NCBI GenBank assembly: GCA_025677835.1
Contig: JAIXMR010000025.1
Coordinates: forward strand, 186,001-250,000
Origin: Sporodiniella umbellata
Taxonomy: Eukaryota; Mucoromycota; Mucoromycetes; Mucorales; Rhizopodaceae
DNA: 64,000 bases
Direction of reading: 5' to 3'
The notes under the pieces are model-generated. The model saw only the letters and a list, made by a program, of their open reading frames with translations, had not been told where the DNA came from and made no database searches. The position numbers were made by a program, and so were the translations under genes. The stretch's first letter is position 1, and the number at the start of each line of letters is the position of its first letter. Shown one piece after another: positions 1 through 11,307 of this stretch.

Positions 1-363
1 TTCTTTTTCTCTTTTTCAAAACATACTGTCAATGCTGTCTATAAGACCGGTAGACGTTGTAAACAAAGGTCCATTTGAAATTTCCATAGTTTTTCTCTCT
101 TTTTTCAAGTAAAAAAGAATAAAATCAATCCCTTTTTTTTTAAAAAAAAAAAAAAAACCAACGACCACTTTTTTTCAGTATCCGACCGATTAATAAAATT
201 TTCTTTCAAGATTTTTATAAAGCGAATCGAAACTGTCTATGCTAATGTATATTGAAGGCTCTGCTATATGACGATATCTATAGATATATCCTTTTATTTA
301 TTTTTTGTTCTGTTTTTGTTCTGTTTTTGTTTTTTTTTTTTGTTTTTTGCATGTAGAAGGTGT
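1..363. other. AT-rich spacer, no gene seen
   Basis: Sequence beyond the 3' end of the HEM3 gene. It is T-rich with long A and T runs (about 128-157 and 320-345). No open frame with family resemblance was found. It probably includes the HEM3 3' untranslated region. Confidence 0.6.
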
Positions 364-892
364 TTATCGATGAGCTAGTTCAGCCAAGATCTTATCAGCC
401 CCTTGTTCTAAAAGATGGTTTGCCACTGAACGACCCAACTGTTCTGCTAGTGTTTCCCTTGAGGTACTATCTGAGAGCTGAATGCTTTGTTGGTATTGTA
501 CAACGTTTTGGCCGTCTAGACTGGCGACTAAGGCTTCAAGCACAAGTGTATGGTTGTTTTCAAGAGAGGTCTGTACACCGATCGGTACACTACAGCCACC
601 TTCCAATGTACGCATCAGGGAGCGCTCACAGAGACAGAGCAGTCGTGTTTTCTCGTGATTTAAAGGAGCCAAGAGTTCAAAGGCTTCCTTATCTCCCTCT
701 CTACACTCAATCGCCAGAGCACCTTGTGAGACTGCATAGAGTGAATCGGAAGGTTCCAACTTGTGAGAGATACGATCTTCCATATTCAATCTCACTAAAC
801 CAGCCACGGCCAAGATAATACCGCTAAAAGGCCCTTGTTCATCATCTAATTTGGCGAGTCGAGTATTCCTAGAAACGAATGAATGTCAAGCT

Positions 893-923
<31 letters not shown>

Positions 924-1540
924 GTTTTTTGTTTTGTTTTTTTTTTTTGGTTTACACACGATCTTTGTTTGGATAACTTACAGATTGCCTCTCTAAACCA
1001 CAAGCGTAAAAAAAAAAAAAGAAAAAAAGAAAATTCTCTTGGTTAGCTCTAGTGATATGTATGTGTGTCTGTCTATCCATTTACCACGTCAGCAAACTTT
1101 AAATGAGGGTATCTTCGTTTTAATTGAGCCACTCTTCTGAGAGAGCTTGTGCCAATGACAGAACCCGTAGGTAAGGTAGCCAAAGTATGTCCTTTATTTC
1201 TTTCGTTCAAGACCAAGGCATCTCTTGGGTCCTCACGCTCAAGAATAGCACCGATTTCCATACCGGCTGGTAGCACTGTAGGCAAGTCCTTAAGACTATG
1301 GACAACAAAATCAACACGACGATCGGCCAAGGCCACTTCTAATTCCTTGGTAAATAACGCTTTTTCTCCAATCTTGCTCAACGCTTTATCTAGAATGTTG
1401 TCGCCGGTGGTGGACATGGCTTCAATAGTAAACTCTTGATCCGGATACAAACGTTCCAACATGTCCCTCACTAAATGAGTTTGTACTAAAGCCAATTGAG
1501 ATTTACGACTTCCAATCACAAAATGTTTCTTGTTGACCAT
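364..1540 (-). CDS. HEM3: Porphobilinogen deaminase (hydroxymethylbilane synthase)
   Basis: This enzyme joins four porphobilinogen units into hydroxymethylbilane in haem biosynthesis, in the cytosol. Exons are 1540-1085, 992-982 and 868-364 on the minus strand; together they give 972 nt, or 323 residues, the usual family length. The N-terminal half shows the expected GSRKSQLAL start, FTKELE, and [10 protein letters not shown]. The C-terminal half has EGGCSVPIG, whose cysteine (about residue 248) carries the dipyrromethane cofactor in this family. The first two exons are joined through an 11-nt micro-exon coding for RGN and part of the next codon, which restores the conserved VRGNLNTRL motif exactly. 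The first intron donor is GTAAAT and the second GTAAGT. The start at 1540 is the first ATG before the conserved domain. Confidence 0.95.
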
Positions 1541-1909
1541 GGCTTGTATATTAATGTAATGTTTAAAGGTAGAAATAAAGAAAAAAAAAAAAAAAAAAAA
1601 ATTTCGAAAAAAAATAATCCCTTGAAAAATACAAGTTTTTTTTTTTGAGTAACAATTGGATAGAAACTCAGGTTATTTTAAGACTTTGGAAGTGATTCAA
1701 AGTAAAGTTGATATCTGAAAAGGAATAAGAGCAAACTAAAGTTCAAGAGGACTGATGTATAACAATAAGAGTAAAACAAAGAAAGAAAAGGGAGAGGGGG
1801 GGGATGGGTAATTAAAGGCAACTAGGCACTTTTTTCTCTGGAATCAAACGACCCAGAGATGAACAAGTGCCTGTGTTCAATAAAAGGCATGGGTATGATT
1901 ATCGGCTCA

Positions 1910-1941
<32 letters not shown>

Positions 1942-2321
1942 GTAAATAAACAGGCAACAAACCTTTCTCTACTAGATAAAATGACATCGACATGCTTGCT
2001 AGGAAGAGATAGTCTACCTTGTTTTTTTTTTTTTTTTTTTTGGGGGGGGACAAACAATTCCCCTTTTCTTTCAGTTTGCACTTTCAATTAAAGGTTAAAA
2101 AGGGTGACTAAGATAATTTTTTACCTCGTTTTCGATTTTGGATTGAAGTTTAAATATGCAAATAGGATAAAACAATCCATTGGTTTATATCTACACTCGA
2201 TCACTCGCATACAGAAATAAAAAAAAAAAAAAAAAAGAGGAAAAGATTGCATCGAGTCAGATACGCTTTATTATTTACAATTTTCCTTAACGCCATGTGT
2301 GTGTGTGTTTTTTTAAAAGAG
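1541..2321. other. Intergenic, homopolymer-rich
   Basis: Spacer upstream of HEM3. It contains A or T runs of 15-24 nt (for example 1579-1600, 1915-1940, 2022-2041, 2219-2236). The short open frames on either strand are low-complexity and were not accepted as genes. Confidence 0.5.
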
Positions 2322-2900
2322 TTAAAGCGCCATCTCTTGATCGGAATCAGCCAACATGGAGTGAGCATGACTTGCTTCTTCCTCATCAGAGTAAAGCCGA
2401 TGGAGGTCTTCTGTAGAAAGAAGCGGTAAAGAATAAATAGCGCGTTGTAGGTTCCCTTCCTCTTCGTCTTCACTTGTATCCTCCTGTCCCTGATCACTTT
2501 CGGGTGCGTGGCCTTCTGTAAAGTCAGCACGTGATATCGGTATAAGAGAAGACACAGTAGTCTCTATTGACTTTTGACTCATCAACTTTAGTTCTTCTTC
2601 TTTTTTGGTTATTTCTTCAAGTAGCTCTATGGCTGTTTGTTTTCCATAATGAGACCGCCGAAGATGAAGTGAAGGGTAACAGGACATCACCAACAAAAAT
2701 CGAAAAAAAAAAAAAAAAAAAAAAAAAGGTATGCAAAGTGACTGTGATATCAATCGTATACAAGCTATGACTCCTTTGGTCATAAAATGAGGTATTGCTA
2801 TATTCATGTAATACTCAAAAGTGATAAGCATACGTCTGATGATGCACATTAAACGAATGCGGACTAAAAAAAAAAAAAAAAAAAAAAAAGGCCAGTAGCT
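2322..2900 (-). CDS. Unidentified protein, acidic C-terminus (partial model)
   Basis: An open frame on the minus strand whose C-terminal part (about 2700 to 2322) looks coding. It contains a helical segment (AIELLEEITKKEEELKLM) followed by an acidic, serine-rich tail (SEDEEEGNLQRAIYSL) and ends in DSDQEMAL. A second likely exon lies at about 2863-2760 (RIRLMCIIRRM onwards), preceded by a polypyrimidine tract and AG. A poly-T stretch at 2704-2727 would code for a run of phenylalanines, so an intron probably spans it, but I could not fix its ends. Further 5' exons may lie between 2940 and 3560. No family is recognised. Confidence 0.35.
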   Translation of the reverse strand, partial: SYWPFFFFFFFLVRIRLMCIIRRMLITFEYYMNIAIPHFMTKGVIACIRLISQSLCIPFFFFFFFFRFLLVMSCYPSLHLRRSHYGKQTAIELLEEITKKEEELKLMSQKSIETTVSSLIPISRADFTEGHAPESDQGQEDTSEDEEEGNLQRAIYSLPLLSTEDLHRLYSDEEEASHAHSMLADSDQEMAL

Positions 2901-4655
2901 GGAAATTCAGCGATAAAAACTCTTTACTGAACTGGATATCAAACACCAACAAAAGGCGTGTTGATTAGATACAGAGATAGGATTTCATAAAAGATGATGT
3001 TTAAACCTTATAATCACTACTAGTGGTTTATTCCTTTCAGATTTCGTTTTGTTTTTTTTTTTAAGCCTCCTGTTCAGTTTCTAGAGAGAGAGAAAGATAC
3101 AATAATAGCGATGGATGCATTGTAGTAAACGATCTGGTATTGCTTTTTCTTTTTTTTTTTTTTTTTTTTCTCTCTCTCTCTCTCTTTTTTAAACAAGCAA
3201 CATAGAGAAAAGAGTTCACAAAGGGATACATGATTTAGTAGAGGAAGTTTGAACTAATGTAAGGCTTGACTCTTAGTGTTGATGAGACCGAGTGGCTGGG
3301 TATGAGAAGTTCGTTGGCGGCGACAGTGTTCTATACAGTCCAAATTAGGTCGTGATGGCTGTGCACTATTTTTTGTACAGGCTTTTTACCCAGACATGTG
3401 GATTTAGGGATGGCGGTTTGGAAAAGTTGAATTGGTGGAGACTCACCGTGTATGTCAACATCAAAGACAGGTATGATGTTAAAGAGAGCGTGATTGTATC
3501 TTTGCAAAGCTGTTCGTGGCTTTGAATAGATGAGTGAATACACTCAGCTGGTCTGCAGTGAGATGATCGAAATAAAAGGGGGGGGAGGATGATAAAGATT
3601 TCTTAAAATGGTAACGAATAAAAATACAAGTTGAAAGAAAAAGACTTTTTTAGAGTTGATTCTTAGGCTTATCGATGGCAAGGTACATACATAAACGTAG
3701 AGTTTTGAGTTTGAAAGGTTAGATAGTATAGTTTGGTACAAGTAGCTTTCGATTGGTCTTTTAGCAAATAGCTCTTTGATAAGAAGCTTATGAATTATCT
3801 ATAACTTTAAGATCATATATCTGTTAAGATTGGTATTTATATGTACGTGTTTAAATTGACGTTCTCTGATTACTTTTGATTCATTTAGTTACCACCCTTC
3901 TCGTTAGATTTTTACCAAAGACGATTTTATGTTTACAAAGTTAGTATGAATAAGGTTGATCTTTATCAATACTGTAAACTCCAAGTCTACAGGTTAGATA
4001 TAATAGGTTTACATGTATTTAATTATAAAACAGCTCTGTTTTTTACACCAAGTATATATGGCTCGTTTTTTCAAAAAAAAAAAAAAAAAAAAAGAAAGCT
4101 TGGAATCCATTACAAACCCATTCTAAAGTAATAGCTGTTGTATAAACTAATCTATTTATCTATGTATACATTGGTATCAATAGAGTGTAAACAACGCTTC
4201 TTTCTATTTGCATTGTTGACGCTGTATTTTTTTCTTCTTTGGTTGAAAAGCCAAGTAGTCAACACAATGACACCAGTAGTATGGAATGTATTCCCCAAAG
4301 AAGAGTATAGAAAAGCTACTATAGAAAAGGTAGACCACAACAACCTTACCTTTGGTTGACTACTGAAATATTGGACGATATACAACATGTAGGTTTCTTT
4401 ACTTTTATTAATAAGTTCAAGAATAGTACAGTCAAAGAGAAGGGAGATAATCCAGCCAAATCAAAAAAAAAAAAAAAAAGAAGACACATTCTTCGCATTG
4501 AGAGTATGTATTGTCAGGTGGGAAACATTGGTTAGTAATAACACCTATTCAAGTCTGTGAGTTCCAGTGTTGCTTTTGATCCCTACAGACAATACAGCTT
4601 TTTTTTTTTTCGTTACAAGCAAGCTATATCAAGCACAGCTATTAGGTAGAAGGTT

Positions 4656-4692
<37 letters not shown>

Positions 4693-5493
4693 TACCGAAG
4701 ATTCTAGAAGCTACTGTGAAAGTAGAGTAACAATCAAGAATAGGTCAATGGCTATTGAAACGGTATTCTAGTAATCCATTGATTTAGTACCCGCGATTTT
4801 TTTTTTTATGTGCAATAGTCAAGATGTCAAGAATCCTTAGAAAGATTTGCTTACAAACGATGTTATGTGTAAAGAAAATTCAATGGCTGGTAGCGACTAT
4901 GCTTTAGATGGTTTTTTGAGCTATACAAGTTACCATGCATCTGGTGAGAGAGAGAGAGAGGCTGTCTCTGTTTCTTTCTACAGTTATTGATAGGTACCTC
5001 GGTTTATAGACTGTTCAGACAGCCTGGTTTGGTAGAATGTCCTAATAAAAAAAAAAAAAAAAAAAAAAGCAGGTTCTTTTATTATTATTGGCGGCGGTAA
5101 AGAGGTCCATGGCTTGAATGATATTTTGTGGGCAAAAGGGTTTCTCTCTTTTAATATTTTGGTGGCACCTTTTTGGTTTACAGACTTTCTTCAGCTGATC
5201 CAAAGCGGGGTTGAACCCTAAAGAAGTCTGTAACATGCAAAGTGTGTTTCAAGAGAAAGACAAAAAAAAAAAAAAAAAAAAAAAAGTAAAAATTAAAAAA
5301 AAAAAAAAAAAAAAAAGGTTTTAACGTTCAGCTACGGATTGGCTAGATTTCGTTAGACCTCCCTTTAATATCCGATCACACACATGGAAACAAAAAGGAG
5401 ACAAAAGGGAAAATAAGAACCCAAAAAAAGAAGTTTCTTTGACAGATGCTCATGAACGATCCCTCCCCCCTTTTTTTTGTTCCCCCCAAAAGA

Positions 5494-5544
<51 letters not shown>

Positions 5545-5925
5545 GATCCTTTGTTTAATGAAAAAGACAAGTCAAGGGTTCTTTAGGGAGAAAAAAAGCT
5601 TAAAAGGCCTTTTTAATATTAAAATAGGTTGATTTGAGCTGAATAGGCGCTGTGGCCTCTTCTTTTTTTTATTTTCTTGAGCCAAGGGTGTGACAATGTC
5701 AAAGTTTCTCTCTTTTCGAGTTTTGCTTTTGGGCAAAAGGTAAGACAGCTTCATGTACACATGGTCGACTCCGATGTTTAGTCAAAAAGATAGTGTTGCA
5801 CACGCTTTCTGTTTCCATAAACAGTTTCTTTCTCCTTTTCAACTTTTTTTAAAAAAAAAAAAAAAAAGAAAAAGAAAAAATTCTTTTTTTATCTTTTTTT
5901 TTATTTTGATTATAAAAAATAAAGA
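2901..5925. other. Long AT-rich interval, no resolved gene
   Basis: About 3 kb with many A/T runs, a GA microsatellite and scattered short open frames. Some stretches look mildly coding: 3560-3250 on both strands, 4320-4400 plus, 5236-5080 minus, 5760-5590 minus. None could be joined into a gene or matched to a family. It may hold a decayed gene or an unrecognised multi-exon gene. Confidence 0.4.
5488..5540. repeat. (AG)n microsatellite
   Basis: An almost pure AG dinucleotide run of about 50 bp, read directly from the sequence. Its reverse complement produces the run of serine and leucine seen in a spurious minus-strand open frame. Confidence 0.9.
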
Positions 5926-6691
5926 ATGACAGCTGTGATGAAGCCTACCATCAAGTTACCACCCCATCGATCCAATAGCATTTCTGTAGAGCCCAAGGCT
6001 GTGATTCATTTTGGAGATCCGGATGACAAGATAGCGGATGAAGAAGTCAAGGGCTTGTTGGAAGAATTTGGGCCTTTTCAGTAAGTTTCTCTCTTTTTTT
6101 TTTTTTTTTTTTTTTCTTTTTACCAAACAGGGCTATTAGCATGAAGCGAGAAAGGGGCAGTGGATATTTAAGCTTTGTGGATCCCAAGATAGGCAAGTGT
6201 TTTATATTCCCCCTTGATTGATGAAGACTGACATGTTTGTAAAGCTGAAAAAGTGTATGCGTTCTACAATGGCTATGTGTTTTCGAACAACGCGATCCTG
6301 AAACTCTCACTGAATTCGCAGACACCTGAAGGCCCCTTGCTGGAGATCAGAGGTCTGCCTGTGGAAATGGATCACCACCAGCTATATGACCTCTGCCGTC
6401 CCTTGGGTGTGCTACACACCTGCAAAATCATCAAAGAAGAAGGGGCTGTAAAGAAGAAAGCGCTGGTCCAGTACTTTGCCAAAAAAGATTCCGAAACTGC
6501 ACAACACATCCTTGTAAGAAAGAGTCTAAAGCGTCAACCCGATTGTATTAACCCTTTCTTTTTGGGGGCGAATTACTTAGAATGGAAAGTCGATAGAATC
6601 ATGTACAATGTAAACACGTGTGGTTAGAAACATGCTCTCTGTCACTGTATTTACCACCCAAAATTTTTTTTTTTTTTGGTTTTTTTTTTTT

Positions 6692-6727
<36 letters not shown>

Positions 6728-8034
6728 CTAGTCAAGTCAACATTCTGATGCCTAGTCACCTTCAACAGCTACGTTTGGTAACATCCAGTCGATGGCAAAC
6801 GCTTGACTAACATTATACAGGATAATAACACTGGCAGCCAACACTTTGTAGACTACATGAACCTCTACGTCAAGAATCTGGACCCTAGCATCGGTAATAC
6901 TGAACTCTTTGATCTGTTTCGCAAGTATGGCCGTATTGTCTCGGCTCGTGTGATGAGCAACCCAGCCACAGGACTTTCCAAAGGTTATGGCTTTGTCAGT
7001 TTTAGTAAACACGAGGAGGCTGCGTCGGCCTTGGAAGAAATGAATGGCCAGACGGTGCTTTCAAAGCCAATGGCGGTGGCCTATCATGAGCCCAAGAAAC
7101 CCCGACAAGAGAAATCCTCCTCTTCCACCACCACCTCTTCTTTCCATTCGCCCCCTACCACTACTGCACCCGTCGACTTTCATACCGTGTCTTATTTCGA
7201 AACCAGACATCCTCATGAAAAGATGATCGAGATCGACCCACCCCATCTCAAAGAGTATCCCCCACGCAAGGTAAAAAAACGTACTTGTCTTTTATGTACT
7301 CATTCTTTATTAGCTGTCGTTCGCCGACATCCGCCCTTCGCTTACCCATCGTCCTTCGCTGGCTTCCCTAGCCAACTACCACAACCCACTCGAACGTGTG
7401 CCTGAAGAACAACTGGCGCGCAAAGGCTCGGTCGAATCTGTCATGACAGAAAGTACTGCTCACGTCCAGCGTATCCGGATGACGGACGCCATCCAGCGTT
7501 ATGGTCTGGCTGGATCGGATCTCAAAACGGTCACAAGCATGCTGTTGACCTTGAAAAAAAGAGAGCGTTCACTCTGTCTGTTCAACCCTGAGTTTTTAAA
7601 GGAAAAAATCCATGCCGCCATGGACGCGCTCGAGGTCTTTGACGACGAGGAAGAGGACGAGGAAGAAGAGCAGCAGCAAGTGATCCGTAGACCGTCTATC
7701 GTACGAAAGCCTTCTCTGCCTCGCCCTTCAAGGGCAATACCCATCGTAGCTCCTCAAGACAAGGCTCTCAATACCCTCTTGAATTCCTTTCATGGAAAAC
7801 CTCTGTACGAGAAAAAACAACTCTTGGGTGACCAATTATTCCCACTTGTCAAAGTAAGTCTTTCCCTATACATCTCTTCTTTTGGCTTACCTCTCCCTTC
7901 TTTTCTAGGCCACTGGTGTTAGACATGCTCCCAAAATCACCATCCGTTTATTAGATACGATCGAACTTGAAGATCTGGCAAAACTCATGTTGAACAAAGA
8001 ACAGTTAAAAGCTGAAGTTCAAAAGATTGCATAG
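5926..8034 (+). CDS. Rrm4-like RNA-binding protein: three RRMs plus C-terminal MLLE
   Basis: Predicted RNA-binding protein of 558 residues. Exons: 5926-6080, 6131-6192, 6245-6513, 6581-6609, 6732-6777, 6821-7270, 7314-7853, 7909-8034 (1677 nt). RRM1 spans about residues 25-95, RRM2 about 105-180, RRM3 about 200-278 (NLYVKNL and GYGFVSF are its RNP2 and RNP1). The C-terminus has a PABC/MLLE domain (about 488-558), and an earlier MLLE-like stretch lies around 396-445 (SMLLTLKKRERSLCLFNPEF), followed by an acidic run. Three N-terminal RRMs plus C-terminal MLLE repeats is the architecture of Ustilago Rrm4, which carries mRNAs on moving endosomes; that function is inferred here. Intron 2 has a GC donor and exon 4 is only 29 nt. 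The alternative is a Pab1 paralogue, but Pab1 normally has four RRMs. Confidence 0.85.
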
Positions 8035-8081
8035 ATTTTTATATCCCCTTACTATTATTCTCTTCTATAATCTCTCTCTCT

Positions 8082-8089
<8 letters not shown>

Positions 8090-8115
<26 letters not shown>

Positions 8116-8286
8116 CATTTTTTTAATATAATTCCCCACCCCTTTTTTTTGATAAATTTGGAAAAAAAAAAAAAAAAAAAAAAAAAAACACAGCAACCAG
8201 AAATTGCAAATACACATATACACACATATATACACACACACACACACACACGCACACATACATATACACACACACATATATATATA
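8090..8286. repeat. Poly-T, poly-A and (CA/TA)n simple repeats
   Basis: Directly after the Rrm4-like stop codon: a T run (8090-8115), an A run (8162-8188) and an alternating CA/TA tract (about 8209-8286). Open frames crossing it on the minus strand are repeat artefacts. The tract lies just upstream of the next gene. Confidence 0.85.
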
Positions 8287-8341
8287 ACTCTATAAATCAC
8301 ATGAGATGTCATCTTTCTCTTTCTTTTCTGTTCTTATCACA

Positions 8342-9056
8342 ATGGAAAAAACATCGGTTCGACTGGATTTATTACATAAACAGTTGCTTGAACTGGGCAC
8401 ACTTTCGGTAGAGGATAAGAGTCAGGGAAGCCTTTACTCACTTTTTTTTTTTTTTTTTGGTTATTTTGACAAAAGGGCTTTAAACACTTTGATGTATGGA
8501 TGAAAGGAAAGGAAGAAGTGATGTTGACCGTCTTTTGTACTGAAAAACAGACAACGCTTGTAAACCCCCCCCCCTTCTAAATATACCTTGTGTGTGATTA
8601 AGTGGATCCTAGACTTTTTTAATGACGGCTTACAGTCAATACCAATGTCCTTATGTTTGGTTAAAATCCGATACCACCGACTGGATCGAGCACAACACAC
8701 AAAACCCACTTTACCTCCAATCTACCGCCCGTTGGTCAACAGAGCCAGTGGATGTCTGGGAAATCCTGGCTGACATCCTCCTTTCTCTCAACACCACGAC
8801 TTCCCCTTTCGCTCTGGACAGGGACGCTCTTTCTTCTCTCGAAACCAGACCGTTCCTTATCTTGGCTTGGGCTCTCATTCAATTTCTAGAAAGAATCTAT
8901 ACCGTCTCTCAAGCCTTCTGGATCGATCAAAGTATGTACATAGTCAAAGGTAGATAAAAACTGACGGCTTTGGCGCTAGTCTCGGCGGATCTTCAATGGC
9001 TATGGGATCAAGTGATACAGGATAATCTTGGTCTCGCTCTTTTAAGGGGACACTAA
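8342..9056 (+). CDS. Conserved-looking hypothetical protein, 181 residues
   Basis: Four exons (8342-8407, 8476-8559, 8613-8931, 8980-9056) splice in phase to 546 nt. The donors are GTAGAG, GTAAAC and GTATGT, and the last intron has a CTGAC branch site. The protein starts with a helical segment (LDLLHKQLLELG), has a tryptophan-rich middle (SQYQCPYVWLKSDTTDW, VDVWEILADILLSL) and ends in an amphipathic helix (ADLQWLWDQVIQDNL). No signal peptide or clear transmembrane segment is seen. An in-frame ATG also exists at 8306; 8342 was chosen because it opens the helical region. I do not recognise the family. Confidence 0.65.
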
Positions 9057-9134
9057 AAAAGAATGACGTCCCGTGTGACTTTGAGCAATCGATTCTTTTC
9101 TCTCTCTCTCTCTCTCTCTTTTTTTTTTCTCAAG

Positions 9135-9324
9135 ATGACAACAGATATTGAATTGGCAGAAAAACAAACAGTCTCAAAAAAGCATGGATCCTCAGACTCT
9201 TTTTCTTCTTTTATTCACTTCAAAGGTTCTTTACCAAAAGAACCGATCGAGTCCCTAAACACTCCATCGTTAAATCCTAATCAGTTGGCAACTCAGGTTT
9301 GATCATCAGACTTTAAAAAAAGTA

Positions 9325-9359
<35 letters not shown>

Positions 9360-10921
9360 ATTTGGTTTCTTTTTTTGGAGTATTGATCTTTTCTTTTGAC
9401 TCCACCCAAGGCTTTACCTTCATTAATTATCTGCGTGATTGGATTGGTCGTGGCAGGTTGGATGATGGATATTTATCAAGTAAGAGGGGGGGGGGGGAGA
9501 AACAATTGTTTTTTTTTTTTAGATCAGAAAGGTTGATTAAGATGACAATAGCATTGGCAGGTGTTTACGGACATTTCAGAGCTTTTTATACTTGTGCCTG
9601 TCTTGTTGAACTTGAAAGGAAATCTGGAGATGAACCTAGCCGCTCGGTTCTCTACTTGTGCTCATATGGGGGCCTTGGATCATCCCCAGACACGAAACGC
9701 GCTTGTCTTGGGCAATTTGGCCCTGATTCAAGTGCAATCCCTGATCTCTGGTGCTGTCGCTGGCTTATTCTCCGTCATCCTCGGTCTCTTGTTACATCCA
9801 GATCATCCCGTCAGTATTTCCGAAATCAGCCTGGTCGTGGCCAGCGCCATGATCTCCGCTTCAGTCTCGAGTTTTGTCTTGGGCCTCTTTATGTGTCTTT
9901 TGATCATCTTGAGTCGTATCCTGCGTATCGATCCAGGCAAGCATTTTCCCCTCTAAAAAAAAAAAAAAAATCTGTTTGACTGATAGCTCCCCCCCCCACA
10001 CACACACACATAGATAATATCGCTTGTCCTATGGCTTCTTCTTTAGGAGATGTGGTCACCTTGGGTATCATGGCTGGTTGTGCTCATCTTTTGATGATTC
10101 ATTCTGGTACAGATAGATAGATAGATATATACACACACATCTTGTTTTCAAAGGTTAACCCCCCTCAGATAGATACCTCCCTTTGTTTCTGGCTATTGTT
10201 TCTCATGACGCTTTCCATTCCTTTCTTTGCTTTGGCTGTTTGGAAAAATCCACATGTGAAAAGCTTGCTTTTCTCGGGTTGGACTCCCATCTTATTGGCC
10301 ATGTTGATCTCAAGTGGTGCAGGTCTTGTGCTAGAACGTTATGTGGAACGTTATCAGGGATTGGCCATGTTTACTCCCATCTTGTGTGGACTGGCTGGTA
10401 ATCTAGGTTCTATCTATGCTTCCCGTATCAGTACATGTCTTCATCGAGGTCTACAAGAGAAATTCAAACAGGTCGAGCGCATTCTCTTGATGATGAACGT
10501 ACCTATTCAATCCTTGTTTCTGGCAATCGTTTGGTGTGTAGATATAGGTCATTTGGATTTCACTTTGGCCTTTGCTATTTCTTATTTCTTGGTTTCTTCT
10601 CTTTCGGTACGTACTACCCCCTTAGCCATAGCAATCTCTCACCCCCCCCCTTCCTTTTTTTTTAAAAAATCATCTAAATAGACTTTTTTTGCTCTGAAAA
10701 TGGGGAAATATATGACATTAACCCTTTGGAAATACAAATATGATCCTGACAATTACGTCCTACCTTATCTGTAACTATCTATCGACATCGCTACTCGCTT
10801 TTAATTACTAAACTTTGATATCTCTAGAACGGCTGTGATGGATGTTATCTGTACTACTCTACTTGTCGTTTCATTTCATTGGCTTACAACCACAGGCTAC
10901 GCTCATTTAAGCGACTCTTAA
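9135..10921 (+). CDS. SLC41/MgtE-type divalent cation (Mg2+) transporter
   Basis: Membrane transporter, 438 residues. Exons: 9135-9296, 9411-9479, 9561-9936, 10014-10106, 10173-10606, 10682-10770, 10828-10921 (1317 nt). After a soluble N-terminus, the first membrane helix is ALPSLIICVIGLVVAGW. The family signature DPDNIACPMASSLGD is rebuilt exactly across the exon 3/4 junction, and the second repeat of the domain (GLAGNLGSIYASRIST) lies in exon 5. SLC41 proteins have two MgtE-like halves with about ten helices and move Mg2+ across the plasma or an organelle membrane; which membrane is not evident here. The third intron starts with GC (GCAAGC). It is convergent with the F-box gene, whose stop codon is about 105 bp away. 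Confidence 0.9.
9330..9358. repeat. (GT)n microsatellite in intron
   Basis: A GT dinucleotide run inside the first intron of the SLC41-like gene, seen directly. Confidence 0.9.
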
Positions 10922-11026
10922 CTATACCAAAACCACAAAACACTTATAGACTATAATTTGTATACATAATTTTCGAAAAAAAAAAAAAAGAGAGAGAGAG
11001 AGGGGATAATAAACATGCAACTCTTT

Positions 11027-11273
11027 TTATATAACTATTGAGGTATCTGAACATGTATCTTTTTTGGTAGCCAATATAACACATTGATTATCATACAGAG
11101 CAATAGACGCTATGTTTTTGTCTTGAAACCATCTTATAGATACAGGTTGATCGGTTGTTTGAACATTGAGAGGTTCTGTTTCTCCCCAGCGTTTTCTCCA
11201 TACCAACATTTCTCCTTTTTGAGTTAGGGCAGCATACATTGTTCTATCAATATAAATCAACTTGGGTTTCTCC

Positions 11274-11307
<34 letters not shown>

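Noticed and set aside
360..818. 152-codon plus-strand frame opposite HEM3
   Set aside because: It is the shadow of the real HEM3 exon on the minus strand.
1867..2091. Open frames full of lysine or phenylalanine at A/T runs (also 6577-6765, 29094-29525, 47058-47309 and others)
   Set aside because: They arise from homopolymers in introns or spacers and have no domain, conserved pattern or splice logic.
8209..8290. Cysteine/valine-rich minus-strand frame over the CA/TA repeat
   Set aside because: It is a microsatellite translation.
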